Below, in pieces: positions 1 through 7,620 of a stretch of 64,000 nt of DNA. The notes beneath the pieces were generated by a model, which was given only the letters and a program-made list of their open reading frames with translations, had not been told where the DNA came from and did not search any database. Origin of the DNA: Pseudomaricurvus sp033283335 (GTDB taxonomy: Bacteria > Pseudomonadota > Gammaproteobacteria > Pseudomonadales > Cellvibrionaceae); contig JAWMQP010000003.1 in the NCBI GenBank assembly GCA_033283335.1, positions 372,001 through 436,000 on the forward strand. The letters are read 5' to 3'. The position numbers and the translations under genes were made by a program. The first letter of the stretch is position 1, and every line of letters starts with the position of its first letter.

Positions 1-158
1 GTGCTTCTGGCATGGATAAACTGGGCAGTGAGTTCGGTTTTGTGGTCGGCAAGAAATTTGGCCCGATGGGCATGAGCCTGAAATATTCCGATTACAGCGC
101 CGATGACTTCAGTGTCGATAAAGATAAAATCTGGTTGACTGCTGAAGCAACGTTCTAA
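1..158 (+). CDS. Outer-membrane porin, C-terminal end only (cut by window edge)
   Basis: The reading frame starts upstream of the window and ends with TAA at 156-158; the first full codon is at base 3. The visible 51 residues, ending ...TAEATF, are nearly identical to the last 51 residues of the next gene (403-1629, ending ...TAEAEF), with the same KYSDYSADDFSVD stretch. The terminal phenylalanine is the usual signature of an outer-membrane beta-barrel. It is therefore the first member of a tandem porin pair. Function beyond porin-like is not visible. A rho-independent terminator follows at 201-244. Confidence 0.85.
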   Translation, partial: ASGMDKLGSEFGFVVGKKFGPMGMSLKYSDYSADDFSVDKDKIWLTAEATF

Positions 159-200
159 ATTACATTCCCCTATACATCGCTGCATGGCAGCGGAGTCTTT

Positions 201-244
201 GGCCAGATACTTTCCTGTTTGGGTGCCGGTATCTGGCCTTTTTT
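201..244 (+). terminator. Rho-independent terminator after the first porin
   Basis: Arms GGCCAGATAC (201-210) and GTATCTGGCC (229-238) pair perfectly over 10 bases, enclose an 18-base loop and are followed by a run of six T (239-244). It separates the first porin from the second, so the two copies appear to be separate transcription units. Confidence 0.85.
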
Positions 245-402
245 ATGCCTGTTTAACACTTGATGTAAAACACATGTACCGCTTATGGCAGGTAATACCG
301 ATTACCCAAGGTTGCTCCTCGGCAGCGACTACACTTGCTGCGGGCGTGCTGTTTTTCAGCTGACCGATTGCGTGTGTATGCTTGTAAACGGGAGAAATCT
401 GC

Positions 403-1629
403 ATGACTTCTGTGAAACGCTGTGCTTTGATGGCGGGGATTGCGCTGTCACCACTCTCTGCGCTGTCATCACACTCTGTATTGGCGGCAGAAGACCTGGT
501 GACTTCCCTGAAAAATGGGGATGTGAGTTTGAACTTTCGCTTGCGCGGTGAGCAGGTGGATCAAGATGGGCTGGATGATACCTCCGCGGTGACACTCAGG
601 TCGCGTTTGTCCTACGAAAGTGAAGCTTACCAGGGCTTTGGTGTGTTGTTGGAAATGGATAACGTCACGGATTTGGGCAGTGCGGATTACCGCACGGCCG
701 CCAATGATCCCTCGCCGGCGAATAAGGCCATTATTTCCGACCCGGATGGAACTGAAGTCAATCAGGCTTATTTGTCCTATGCCTTTCGCAAGACAATCAT
801 GAAGTACGGCCGGCAGAGAATCCTGTTGGACAATCAGCGCTTTGTGGGGGGCGTGGGTTTTCGCCAGAATGAACAAACCTATGATGGTTTCAGTGTGGCG
901 AACAGCGGCCTGGCCAATACTAAATTATTTTTCGCTTACGTGTATAACGTCAACCGGATTTTTGGCGAGGATAACCCGACCGGGGATCAGCATCAGGATA
1001 CCTATTTGTTGAATGCCCAATTCAGCGGCTGGAAGGCCGGGGCTCTGAGCGGCTATGCCTATCTGATAGACAATGACGATGCGCCGAACTTTTCCACCGA
1101 CACCTACGGAGTCCGGTTTGCCGGTGCCAGTGGTGTATTCACTTACGCGTTGGAATACGCCCGGCAGGCCGATGCTGCCAACAACCCGGCGTCCTACGAT
1201 GCCGACTATGTGTTGGCCGAAGGTGGGCTGAAGCTGGCGGGGGTGACTTTTACGGCGGGTTATGAATTGCTGGGGGCGGACGGCCGTGACGGTCAATTTA
1301 TTACCCCACTGGCGACTCTGCATAAATTTCAGGGTTGGACCGATACCTTTTTAGGGGGCGGCAGCGGCAATATTCCCGGTGGCATCGAAGATCTTTATTT
1401 GGCCGCAGCCACCGATTGGATGGGTATCAATTTGGCCGTCAATTACCACCACTACGAGCCGGATGACAGCCGTGTGGCGGGCATGGACAAATTGGGCCGC
1501 GAGTTCGGCTTTCTGGTAGGCAAGAAGTTCGGTCCTGTGGGGTTGAGCCTGAAGTACTCCGATTACAGCGCCGACGATTTCAGTGTAGACACTGATAAAG
1601 TCTGGTTGACGGCCGAGGCGGAGTTTTAG
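403..1629 (+). CDS. Outer-membrane porin (alginate-export-like barrel), tandem copy
   Basis: A 408-residue protein predicted to form a beta-barrel pore in the outer membrane. It has a signal peptide with likely cleavage after ...VLAA near residue 29, then alternating aromatic and polar strands, and a C-terminal Phe. The early part (LRGEQVDQDGLDD, TLRSRLSYES, YGRQRILLDNQRFVG) resembles the alginate-export / AlgE-like porin family rather than OprD. The ATG at 403 has GGGAGA about 8 bases upstream. It follows a close paralogue whose last 51 residues lie at 1-158. Its stop overlaps the stop of the convergent kinase gene by 4 bases. Substrate cannot be told from sequence. Confidence 0.8.
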   Translation: MTSVKRCALMAGIALSPLSALSSHSVLAAEDLVTSLKNGDVSLNFRLRGEQVDQDGLDDTSAVTLRSRLSYESEAYQGFGVLLEMDNVTDLGSADYRTAANDPSPANKAIISDPDGTEVNQAYLSYAFRKTIMKYGRQRILLDNQRFVGGVGFRQNEQTYDGFSVANSGLANTKLFFAYVYNVNRIFGEDNPTGDQHQDTYLLNAQFSGWKAGALSGYAYLIDNDDAPNFSTDTYGVRFAGASGVFTYALEYARQADAANNPASYDADYVLAEGGLKLAGVTFTAGYELLGADGRDGQFITPLATLHKFQGWTDTFLGGGSGNIPGGIEDLYLAAATDWMGINLAVNYHHYEPDDSRVAGMDKLGREFGFLVGKKFGPVGLSLKYSDYSADDFSVDTDKVWLTAEAEF

Positions 1630-2549
1630 GTGTCCGCGTTTGGCGCCGAGGCGCTGTGGAATTCACAAATCTGCCGATTCTCATCCAGCACCAGCAAATA
1701 ATCGGACTGCGCCGGTAAGTGCTTGAGGGTGTGCTCGGTAATGCGCTGGTAGTGTTGGATGAAGCGCTGGATTTGCGTCTCTGACATGAGACCGCTGCCC
1801 GAGGTTTTTTGTCGTAATTTTTCCTCCTGCTCCAGCCGCCAGCGGAATACGCAGTCAAACGATGGCGCCTTGAGCATAATGCGGCAGTCCAGCTGCTGGA
1901 ACAGGGGCTGGTACTCCAGCTGCAGCTGGGCGTTGACATAATGTCGCCAGTTTCCTTCCGGATCTTCCTGTGCCTCCAGATCGTTCACCGGCTCCAACAG
2001 CTCAGTCATGGGCTGGGCGCTGGCGCCGACACACCAGCCTTCGAGTATCACGATGTCCACCGGGGTCTGGTGATGATCCCACTGGCTTTGCGGGGCGCGA
2101 TCGTCCTGGGCCTTGTCAAAGCGGGGAACGGCCACGCTACCAGCGTCCCTGGTCAGGTCTTGCAGGGTGCGTTGGGCCAACGGAATATCGTGGGTGCCGG
2201 GGACGCCGCGGGTTAACAGCAGGGGGTGAACGTCCCGTGCCAGCTGTTCGCGCTCAGCCCGGGTCAGGTAAAAATCATCGATCGAGACCGCTACTGCGGT
2301 CAGTGAGTGCTCATGCTGTAACAGCAGGCTGAGGGCTTCTGACAGGGTGGTTTTGCCTGACCCCTGGCTGCCATTGACACCAATCAGTAGCGAACGCGCC
2401 AGCTTTTGGTGTTGGTTGGCCAGATCCCTGGCAATGGGTCGGATATAGCGGTCGATGACCTCGATATAAGTGGCTGGCAGGCGTTGGGTTTGCAAAAAAT
2501 CCTGCAAATATTCTGGCAGGTTGAGGGGGGGCGTGTTCGAAGTCGGCAT
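1626..2549 (-). CDS. P-loop kinase, D-glycerate 3-kinase-like
   Basis: This 307-residue protein has a Walker A loop GSQGSGKTT near residues 60-68, an SIDDFYLT motif and an ILEGWCVG motif. Together these are typical of the plant/yeast-type glycerate 3-kinase (GLYK) and YggC-like family, related to phosphoribulokinase and pantothenate kinase folds. Known members phosphorylate D-glycerate to 3-phosphoglycerate or a similar small hydroxy acid. Cytoplasmic, with no signal peptide. It is transcribed alone, convergent with the porin. The fold is sure; the exact substrate is inferred from family resemblance only. Confidence 0.8.
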   Translation of the reverse strand: MPTSNTPPLNLPEYLQDFLQTQRLPATYIEVIDRYIRPIARDLANQHQKLARSLLIGVNGSQGSGKTTLSEALSLLLQHEHSLTAVAVSIDDFYLTRAEREQLARDVHPLLLTRGVPGTHDIPLAQRTLQDLTRDAGSVAVPRFDKAQDDRAPQSQWDHHQTPVDIVILEGWCVGASAQPMTELLEPVNDLEAQEDPEGNWRHYVNAQLQLEYQPLFQQLDCRIMLKAPSFDCVFRWRLEQEEKLRQKTSGSGLMSETQIQRFIQHYQRITEHTLKHLPAQSDYLLVLDENRQICEFHSASAPNADT

Positions 2550-2772
2550 CGTTTGCGCGTCCTTGTCCTGGGTGAGATTAGCCTGCTGGAAACCAGCTCG
2601 TTACTGGGATTATACGGAGGGAGTGGGCGTGTTGCTCGTCTTTATCGTAAACGGGGACTCATTACGCCTGCGGCTGCGGGTTGTGCTGTTCAAAGTGGCA
2701 ACAACGGGGTAGGGTACTGCTTTTGTGTATCACCTGTATCAACGCAGTATCGAGTAATCATCGGGGGACATT

Positions 2773-4278
2773 TTGGCCAAACAACAAACATCAAATGACA
2801 CAGTGCTGGGGATTAGCCTGGGGGATCGCCCGGACATACCGCTATTGGTGGCCTGCATTCCCCTGCTGGTCCTGGTGGTGTTGCTGAGCCTGAATGTCTA
2901 CATTTTTGGTGACGATGCCATTGGCGGCTCCAACCAGGTTATTTTGATGCTGGCGGCGGCCATTACCTCGGTACTGGCCTATTTTTACCACACCCGCTGG
3001 CCGGTGATTGAAGAGGGCATTACCCACAGCCTGAAAATTGCCATGCCCGCGATATTGATTCTGTTGATGGTGGGGGCACTGGCGGGTACCTGGATGTTAT
3101 CGGGGATTATCCCCACCATGATCTACTACGGCCTGCATATTCTGGATGCCAGCTGGTTCCTGGCTTCTTCGGTCGTGATCAGCGCCATTGTGGCTCTGTT
3201 TACCGGCAGTTCCTGGACCACTTCGGCCACCATCGGTATTGCCTTGATGGGGATTGGCCAGCTGCTGGGTATTTCGTCGCCGCTGGTGGCAGGTGCCATC
3301 ATATCAGGGGCTTATTTCGGCGATAAAATGTCACCCCTGTCGGATACCACCAACCTGGCGGCGGCATCGACAGCCACCGAACTCTTTACCCATATCCGCT
3401 ATATGATGATCACCACGGTGCCCTCGATAGGGGTAACCCTGGTGATTTTCACAGTTCTGGGGCTGGGTGTGGCCGAGCACGATACCCTGGTTGCCGATGA
3501 GATTGCCCGCAGCCTGCGCGAGAGCCTCAATATCACGCCATGGTTGTTGCTGGTTCCCCTGTTGGTGGTGGTGATGATTGTGCGCAAGGTGCCGGCCTTG
3601 CCGGCCCTGTTTGTCGGTACCCTGCTGGCCATTATTTTTGCCCTGATCTTCCAGCCGCAACTGGTGCGCCAGATTGGCGGCGGGGAAGAGTTTGCCGTAT
3701 ACCGCGGAGTGTTGCAGGCCTGTTTCGGCGATATCGCCATTGTTACCGGCAATGAACTGCTGGATGAACTGCTCACCTCGGGGGGGATTGCCGGTATGCT
3801 CGGCACCATCTGGCTGATCATTTCTGCGATGATGTTTGGCGGTGCCATGGAGGCATCGGGTTTTTTGCAGCGCATTACCCGGGCGTTGATCAGCAAGGCC
3901 CACTCGGTGACCGGCTTGATTGGCACCACCGCCGGAACCTGCCTGTTCACCAACACCACCACGTCGGACCAGTACTTGTCGATTGTTATCCCCGGACGGA
4001 TGTTTTCCGACGCCTATCGGGAGCGTGGCCTGGCGTCTCAAAACCTCAGCCGGACTCTGGAAGACACGGGTACAGTAACGTCAGTGCTGGTGCCCTGGAA
4101 CACCTGTGGTGCCTACCACGCGACGGTTCTGGGTGTGGCGACCTTGAGTTACGCCCCGTTTGCCTTTTTCTGTCTGATCAGCCCGTTTATGACCCTGCTG
4201 GTGGCGGCCACGGGCTTTCGCTTACTGCGTCTGTCGGACGCGCCTCAGGCTGCGAAACAGGAAGTGATGGGGCGCTAA
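2773..4278 (+). CDS. nhaC: Na+/H+ antiporter, NhaC family
   Basis: A 501-residue integral membrane protein with about 11-12 hydrophobic segments. It exchanges internal Na+ for external protons at the inner membrane. NhaC-typical motifs are visible: SSWTTSATIGIALMGIG, GAIISGAYFGDKMSPLSDTTN and, near the C-terminus, PWNTCGAYH. The start is TTG at 2773 with GGGGGA just upstream; no ATG gives the conserved N-terminus. Its stop overlaps the stop of the convergent LysR gene by four bases (4275-4278). It fits a salt-water habitat. Confidence 0.92.
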   Translation: MAKQQTSNDTVLGISLGDRPDIPLLVACIPLLVLVVLLSLNVYIFGDDAIGGSNQVILMLAAAITSVLAYFYHTRWPVIEEGITHSLKIAMPAILILLMVGALAGTWMLSGIIPTMIYYGLHILDASWFLASSVVISAIVALFTGSSWTTSATIGIALMGIGQLLGISSPLVAGAIISGAYFGDKMSPLSDTTNLAAASTATELFTHIRYMMITTVPSIGVTLVIFTVLGLGVAEHDTLVADEIARSLRESLNITPWLLLVPLLVVVMIVRKVPALPALFVGTLLAIIFALIFQPQLVRQIGGGEEFAVYRGVLQACFGDIAIVTGNELLDELLTSGGIAGMLGTIWLIISAMMFGGAMEASGFLQRITRALISKAHSVTGLIGTTAGTCLFTNTTTSDQYLSIVIPGRMFSDAYRERGLASQNLSRTLEDTGTVTSVLVPWNTCGAYHATVLGVATLSYAPFAFFCLISPFMTLLVAATGFRLLRLSDAPQAAKQEVMGR

Positions 4279-5141
4279 GCGCTGCGGGCAGGTTTCAGAT
4301 TGCCGCTGCGTAGTTGAATGACCACGTCTTGCAAGACGTCCTGGCGCTGGGCATCTCGGTGGTAAACGGCAAACACGGCCCGGCTGACACTCTCGAGATC
4401 GGGCACCAGGAACAGTTTTTTGCGGCGCAGGTACCTGTCCACCAGCGCCCTGGGAAGGAAAGCCGTGCCACCGTGAGCGAGCAAAAACTCCAGCGCGATA
4501 TGGCTCTGGGCGGTGTGCAGGATGGGGGCCACAGGCTGGGGAAACAGGCGCGCGTGCTGAAGGTTAAAAGCAGTGCCCCAATCGACGAAGATGTGCCCGA
4601 ACTGGGGGATGTCTTCCAGCGTGGTGGTGCCCTCGGTGGACACCAGCACTAGCTCGATTTCGCCAATTTTGACGGTTTCCAATTCCATGACCTTTGGCGG
4701 ATCCAGAACCACAATCATGTCCAGTCGGCCAGCCAGCAAGGCCCGGGTGAGCTCCTGTGGCGAGCTGATGTCGGTGCGCAGATACAAGCCGGGCATGGCT
4801 TTGGCCAGCTTGGGCAGGCCGGCCTGCAGGAACGTGTCCCACAAGTTTGAGGTGCCTCCCAGAGCCAGCTGAATGTCCTGATTGGCGGATACTGCCACGT
4901 CCTGCAGCGCCAATTGCCAGGCGGCGAGAATGTTTGAGGCGTGTGGCAGCAGTCGATCCCCGGCCGGGGTTAACAGGATGTTGTTGCGCTCACGGGTAAA
5001 CAGCGGCACCCCGACGATGTCTTCCAATTGGCGTATGCGAAAGCTGACTGCCGATTGAGTCAGGTAGAGGTTTTCCGCAGCCTGGCCAAAATGACGGGTA
5101 CGAGTGACTTCCAGAAAAGTGCGCAATAGTTCAGTATTCAT
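4275..5141 (-). CDS. hdfR: LysR-family regulator, HdfR-like
   Basis: The N-terminal winged HTH starts MNTELLRTFLEVTRTRHFG and continues with LYLTQSAVSFRIRQLE, very close to E. coli HdfR (repressor of flagellar flhDC and activator of some gltBD-type promoters). The remainder is the LysR effector-binding domain. I chose ATG at 5141 (288 residues) because it matches the HdfR N-terminus; an in-frame GTG at 5177 would add 12 residues but has no ribosome site. It is divergent from maoP (5331), the same arrangement as hdfR/yifE in E. coli, which supports the assignment. The effector is unknown. Confidence 0.85.
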   Translation of the reverse strand: MNTELLRTFLEVTRTRHFGQAAENLYLTQSAVSFRIRQLEDIVGVPLFTRERNNILLTPAGDRLLPHASNILAAWQLALQDVAVSANQDIQLALGGTSNLWDTFLQAGLPKLAKAMPGLYLRTDISSPQELTRALLAGRLDMIVVLDPPKVMELETVKIGEIELVLVSTEGTTTLEDIPQFGHIFVDWGTAFNLQHARLFPQPVAPILHTAQSHIALEFLLAHGGTAFLPRALVDRYLRRKKLFLVPDLESVSRAVFAVYHRDAQRQDVLQDVVIQLRSGNLKPARSA

Positions 5142-5215
5142 CTGCCGCTTAAAGTCATTTTTGAAGGGGTAAGACACATTTCGGGGGATTTTCCTGGCGG
5201 GCCCCTCAATTTGGA

Positions 5216-5240
5216 TTATCGATCAATTCTGCTTATCGAT
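5216..5240. promoter_or_regulatory. TTATCGAT direct repeat in the hdfR-maoP intergenic region
   Basis: TTATCGAT occurs at 5216-5223 and again at 5233-5240, spaced 17 bases start to start, in the AT-rich gap between the divergent hdfR and maoP genes. The spacing puts the copies on roughly the same face of the helix after about 1.6 turns. It could be a binding site for HdfR (autoregulation) or for MaoP; no consensus that I can quote matches it exactly. Confidence 0.4.
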
Positions 5241-5257
5241 ACCAGCAAAAATTGTCA

Positions 5258-5287
5258 TTGTACAGCTCAAAAATGCCTACAGATAAT
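5258..5287 (+). promoter_or_regulatory. Candidate sigma-70 promoter for maoP
   Basis: TTGTAC (5258-5263) and GATAAT (5282-5287) lie 18 bases apart, about 45 bases upstream of the maoP start codon. The match is moderate, and no other good pair is visible in the gap. Confidence 0.4.
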
Positions 5288-5330
5288 CGCCCCAATCAGC
5301 TTTGTTGGATTTTGACTGTGGGGAACTAAG

Positions 5331-5681
5331 ATGACAGACATTCCTGATTTTGATCAGCAGGGCCGTAAGTTTTGGGGGGGAGAGCACTTTCCCTACGGCT
5401 TGTCACGCAGCGGGGAATTCACCCGTGAGCAGGTGCAGTTGCTGGAAGATCATTTCTTTGCCTACGATGGGCTGGCTCGTGGTGAGCGGGAGCCCCGGAC
5501 CGAGACCGAGGAAGAGTTCCTGGAGTTTTGCCAGGGCCGAGCGCCTCAGAACAAGCACGAGAAAACCTGGGCGCGCTTTGTGCAAAAGACCAGCCAGGCG
5601 AAGTTGTATGTGACACTGGGTTCCAGTGCCAATGACGACGATGGCGGCGTGTCAGAGCCTCTGGATATGGAAGACTACTGA
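5331..5681 (+). CDS. maoP: MaoP / YifE (DUF413) macrodomain Ori organisation protein
   Basis: A 116-residue protein with the DUF413 signature: GEHFPYGLSRSGEFT, LLEDHFFAYDGL, GEREPRTETEEEF and KTWARFVQKTS. E. coli MaoP has the same order (HYPRGFSRHGDFT ... LGKREPVTEEE ...) and, with a nearby DNA site maoS, sets up the Ori macrodomain of the chromosome. GGGGAA sits about 6 bases before the ATG. Divergent from hdfR as in enterobacteria. The acidic C-terminal tail is a little different from E. coli. If the role is conserved, this locus should lie near the replication origin. Confidence 0.88.
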   Translation: MTDIPDFDQQGRKFWGGEHFPYGLSRSGEFTREQVQLLEDHFFAYDGLARGEREPRTETEEEFLEFCQGRAPQNKHEKTWARFVQKTSQAKLYVTLGSSANDDDGGVSEPLDMEDY

Positions 5682-5688
5682 TTCCCCG

Positions 5689-6228
5689 CTACTGGCGCAC
5701 CGGTCGCTTTTGCAGTTTGCGCTGCAGGGTGCGCCGGTGCATTCCCAAGGCACGGGCGGTGGCCGACACATTGCCATCGTTCTCGGCCAGTACCCGCTGA
5801 ATGTGTTCCCATTCCAGTCGGTTGACCGACGGCGGGGAGGCGTGGATTTCCATCTCGGCATTGCCCGTTTTCTGTTCAAAGGCCTGCAGGATGTCATCGG
5901 CATCCGCCGGTTTGCACAGGTAATTATCAGCGCCTAACTTGATGGCCTCCACGGCGGTGTTGATGCTGGAGTAGCCGGTCAGCATGACAATCTCAAGCCC
6001 CGGCAGGCGCCGCTTTAGCCGGGCAATCAGGGGCAGGCCGGATTCCTGATCGATTTTCAGGTCCAGCACGCATCGGTCAATCGATTCGCGATCGCAATGC
6101 AGCAGCGCCTCTTCACTGTTGTGCGCCACCAGCACCCGGTAACCGCGGCGCTTAAAAGCCCGACTCAGTACCTGCGTCAGGGGTTTGTCGTCATCGACCA
6201 GCAGTAGTGTGCGATTGTGCTCTGTCAT
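5689..6228 (-). CDS. regA: Response regulator, RegA/PrrA/ActR family
   Basis: A 179-residue regulator: a receiver domain with the acidic pocket VDDDKP, phospho-acceptor Asp56 (CVLDLKID), conserved Thr (MLTGY) and Lys (LCKPAD), then a short linker and a Fis-type HTH (NVSATARALGMHRRTLQRKL). This single-HTH, sigma54-domain-free layout is the RegA/PrrA/RoxR class that controls redox-responsive genes such as terminal oxidases. I take ATG at 6228 (MTEHNR); it overlaps the stop of regB by 4 bases (ATGA), so the two are translationally coupled. A cbb3 oxidase operon in the same window is an obvious possible target. Confidence 0.9.
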   Translation of the reverse strand: MTEHNRTLLLVDDDKPLTQVLSRAFKRRGYRVLVAHNSEEALLHCDRESIDRCVLDLKIDQESGLPLIARLKRRLPGLEIVMLTGYSSINTAVEAIKLGADNYLCKPADADDILQAFEQKTGNAEMEIHASPPSVNRLEWEHIQRVLAENDGNVSATARALGMHRRTLQRKLQKRPVRQ

Positions 6229-7559
6229 GGGGATACGCTCATCAGTGGCAGGCACAGGGTCGTCAGGGCACCGCCGCCAGGATGATTTTCCAGGCTGACA
6301 TTGCCCTGGTAACGTTCAATGGCTGCCCGGCTCAGGAACAGACCCAGGCCACGCCCTTCACCTTTATGTGAGACAAAGGCCTTGCCCAGATCTGTGGCCA
6401 GCGCCGGGTCTATGCCCGGTCCCTGATCGTGTATTTGCAGGGTGAGTTGGAGCGGGTTCCAACTCACCTGAATGTCCAGGCCCACGGGATTGGCATCGGC
6501 GGCGTTGTTCAACAGGTTGCTGATGGACTGGGCAACCAGTGGTGGCCAGAAGGCGTCAACCTCCGGCGCCTGGGCATCAATATTCAACGTTGCCTCCACT
6601 TCGGGACGCAGCAGTAGCCAGTCATTGATCACCTTGCTGCAGTACTGGCGCACTGATTGTTGCGGCAGGATACCGTCTTTCAATTCACCGGCCTGACGAT
6701 TGAGCTGGCGCAGGGTGTCGGTGCAGTGGGCAATCTGCGTTTGCAACAGGGCCAGGTCGTCTTTCAGGGCCAGATCGTCTCTCAGGGTCAAGTCTCCCGG
6801 CGTTGAGCCAGCTGGCTTCGGGTCACAGTAATCGGCCTGCATTTCCTTGACCAGCGTTTTGATGGTGGTCAGGGGGCTGCCCAATTCGTGCGCGGTACCG
6901 GCGGCCAGTGTGGCCAGGGACATCAATTGGTCATCGCGCAGGCGGTCCTCGCGCAAGCGGGCCAGGTCTTCATCCTGTTGGCGCAAGGAGGCCGCCATGG
7001 CGAGGACGAAATAGCTGATCAACAGAGCGCTGACGAGGAAATTAATCCACATGCCCAGGCTGTGCAGACTGAAGCTGTTTCCTGCACCCGCAGCGTGATT
7101 GTGATGACTGGGCGGGGCCAGGTCTGGCAGGGGGACATTATAGAAAATCAGGGTGGTGTAAAGTGCCAGGGCGATCAGCACCAGCGGCCAGACCAGTCGC
7201 CGCGGCAGAGTGGCGGCCGCCACACACAGAGGTACCAGGTAATAGGAGACAAACGGGTTGTTGGCGCCGCCTGTAAAAAACAACAACAGACTGACACCGG
7301 CAATGTCGATTAATAACTGGCCAAAAAAACTCAGTTGCGAAGCCCGATGGGACAAGTGCAGCTGCAACAGGGTGGCCACCGAAATCAAGGTCATGCCACT
7401 GATAACCCACAGAATAGATCGATAGGCCAGCGGCATGTGCAGTTGCCAGAAACTGTAGGCCAGAGTGGCGCAGACCATCAGCAGGAACAGCCCGCGGATG
7501 ATCAGCAAACGGCGCAAATTCGCTTCTGGCGCGGACGTGGACAGTGAGAAACGGTTCAT
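6225..7559 (-). CDS. regB: Redox sensor histidine kinase, RegB/PrrB family
   Basis: About 444 residues with six predicted transmembrane helices. The quinone-binding-type motif GGANNPF (about residues 97-103) is characteristic of RegB. The H-box AAGTAHELGSPLTT holds His224; a conserved-position Cys (QIAHCTDTLRQL, about 279) matches the region of the redox-active Cys of Rhodobacter RegB. N box (SISNLLNNAADA), DQGPGI and GRGLGL complete the kinase domain. The ATG at 7559 fits the family; an in-frame GTG lies at 7580. It is upstream of and overlaps regA. Membrane sensor of respiratory redox state. Confidence 0.9.
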   Translation of the reverse strand: MNRFSLSTSAPEANLRRLLIIRGLFLLMVCATLAYSFWQLHMPLAYRSILWVISGMTLISVATLLQLHLSHRASQLSFFGQLLIDIAGVSLLLFFTGGANNPFVSYYLVPLCVAAATLPRRLVWPLVLIALALYTTLIFYNVPLPDLAPPSHHNHAAGAGNSFSLHSLGMWINFLVSALLISYFVLAMAASLRQQDEDLARLREDRLRDDQLMSLATLAAGTAHELGSPLTTIKTLVKEMQADYCDPKPAGSTPGDLTLRDDLALKDDLALLQTQIAHCTDTLRQLNRQAGELKDGILPQQSVRQYCSKVINDWLLLRPEVEATLNIDAQAPEVDAFWPPLVAQSISNLLNNAADANPVGLDIQVSWNPLQLTLQIHDQGPGIDPALATDLGKAFVSHKGEGRGLGLFLSRAAIERYQGNVSLENHPGGGALTTLCLPLMSVSP

Positions 7560-7620
7560 GCCGCTATCATAGGGCAGCACTCTCGTAGCTTCCAGCGCCA
7601 GTCACTATCCACTGTGCCCG

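Noticed and set aside
4275..5177. Longer start (GTG 5177) for the HdfR-like gene
   Set aside because: The extra 12 residues are not in the HdfR family and have no ribosome site; the ATG at 5141 matches the family N-terminus.
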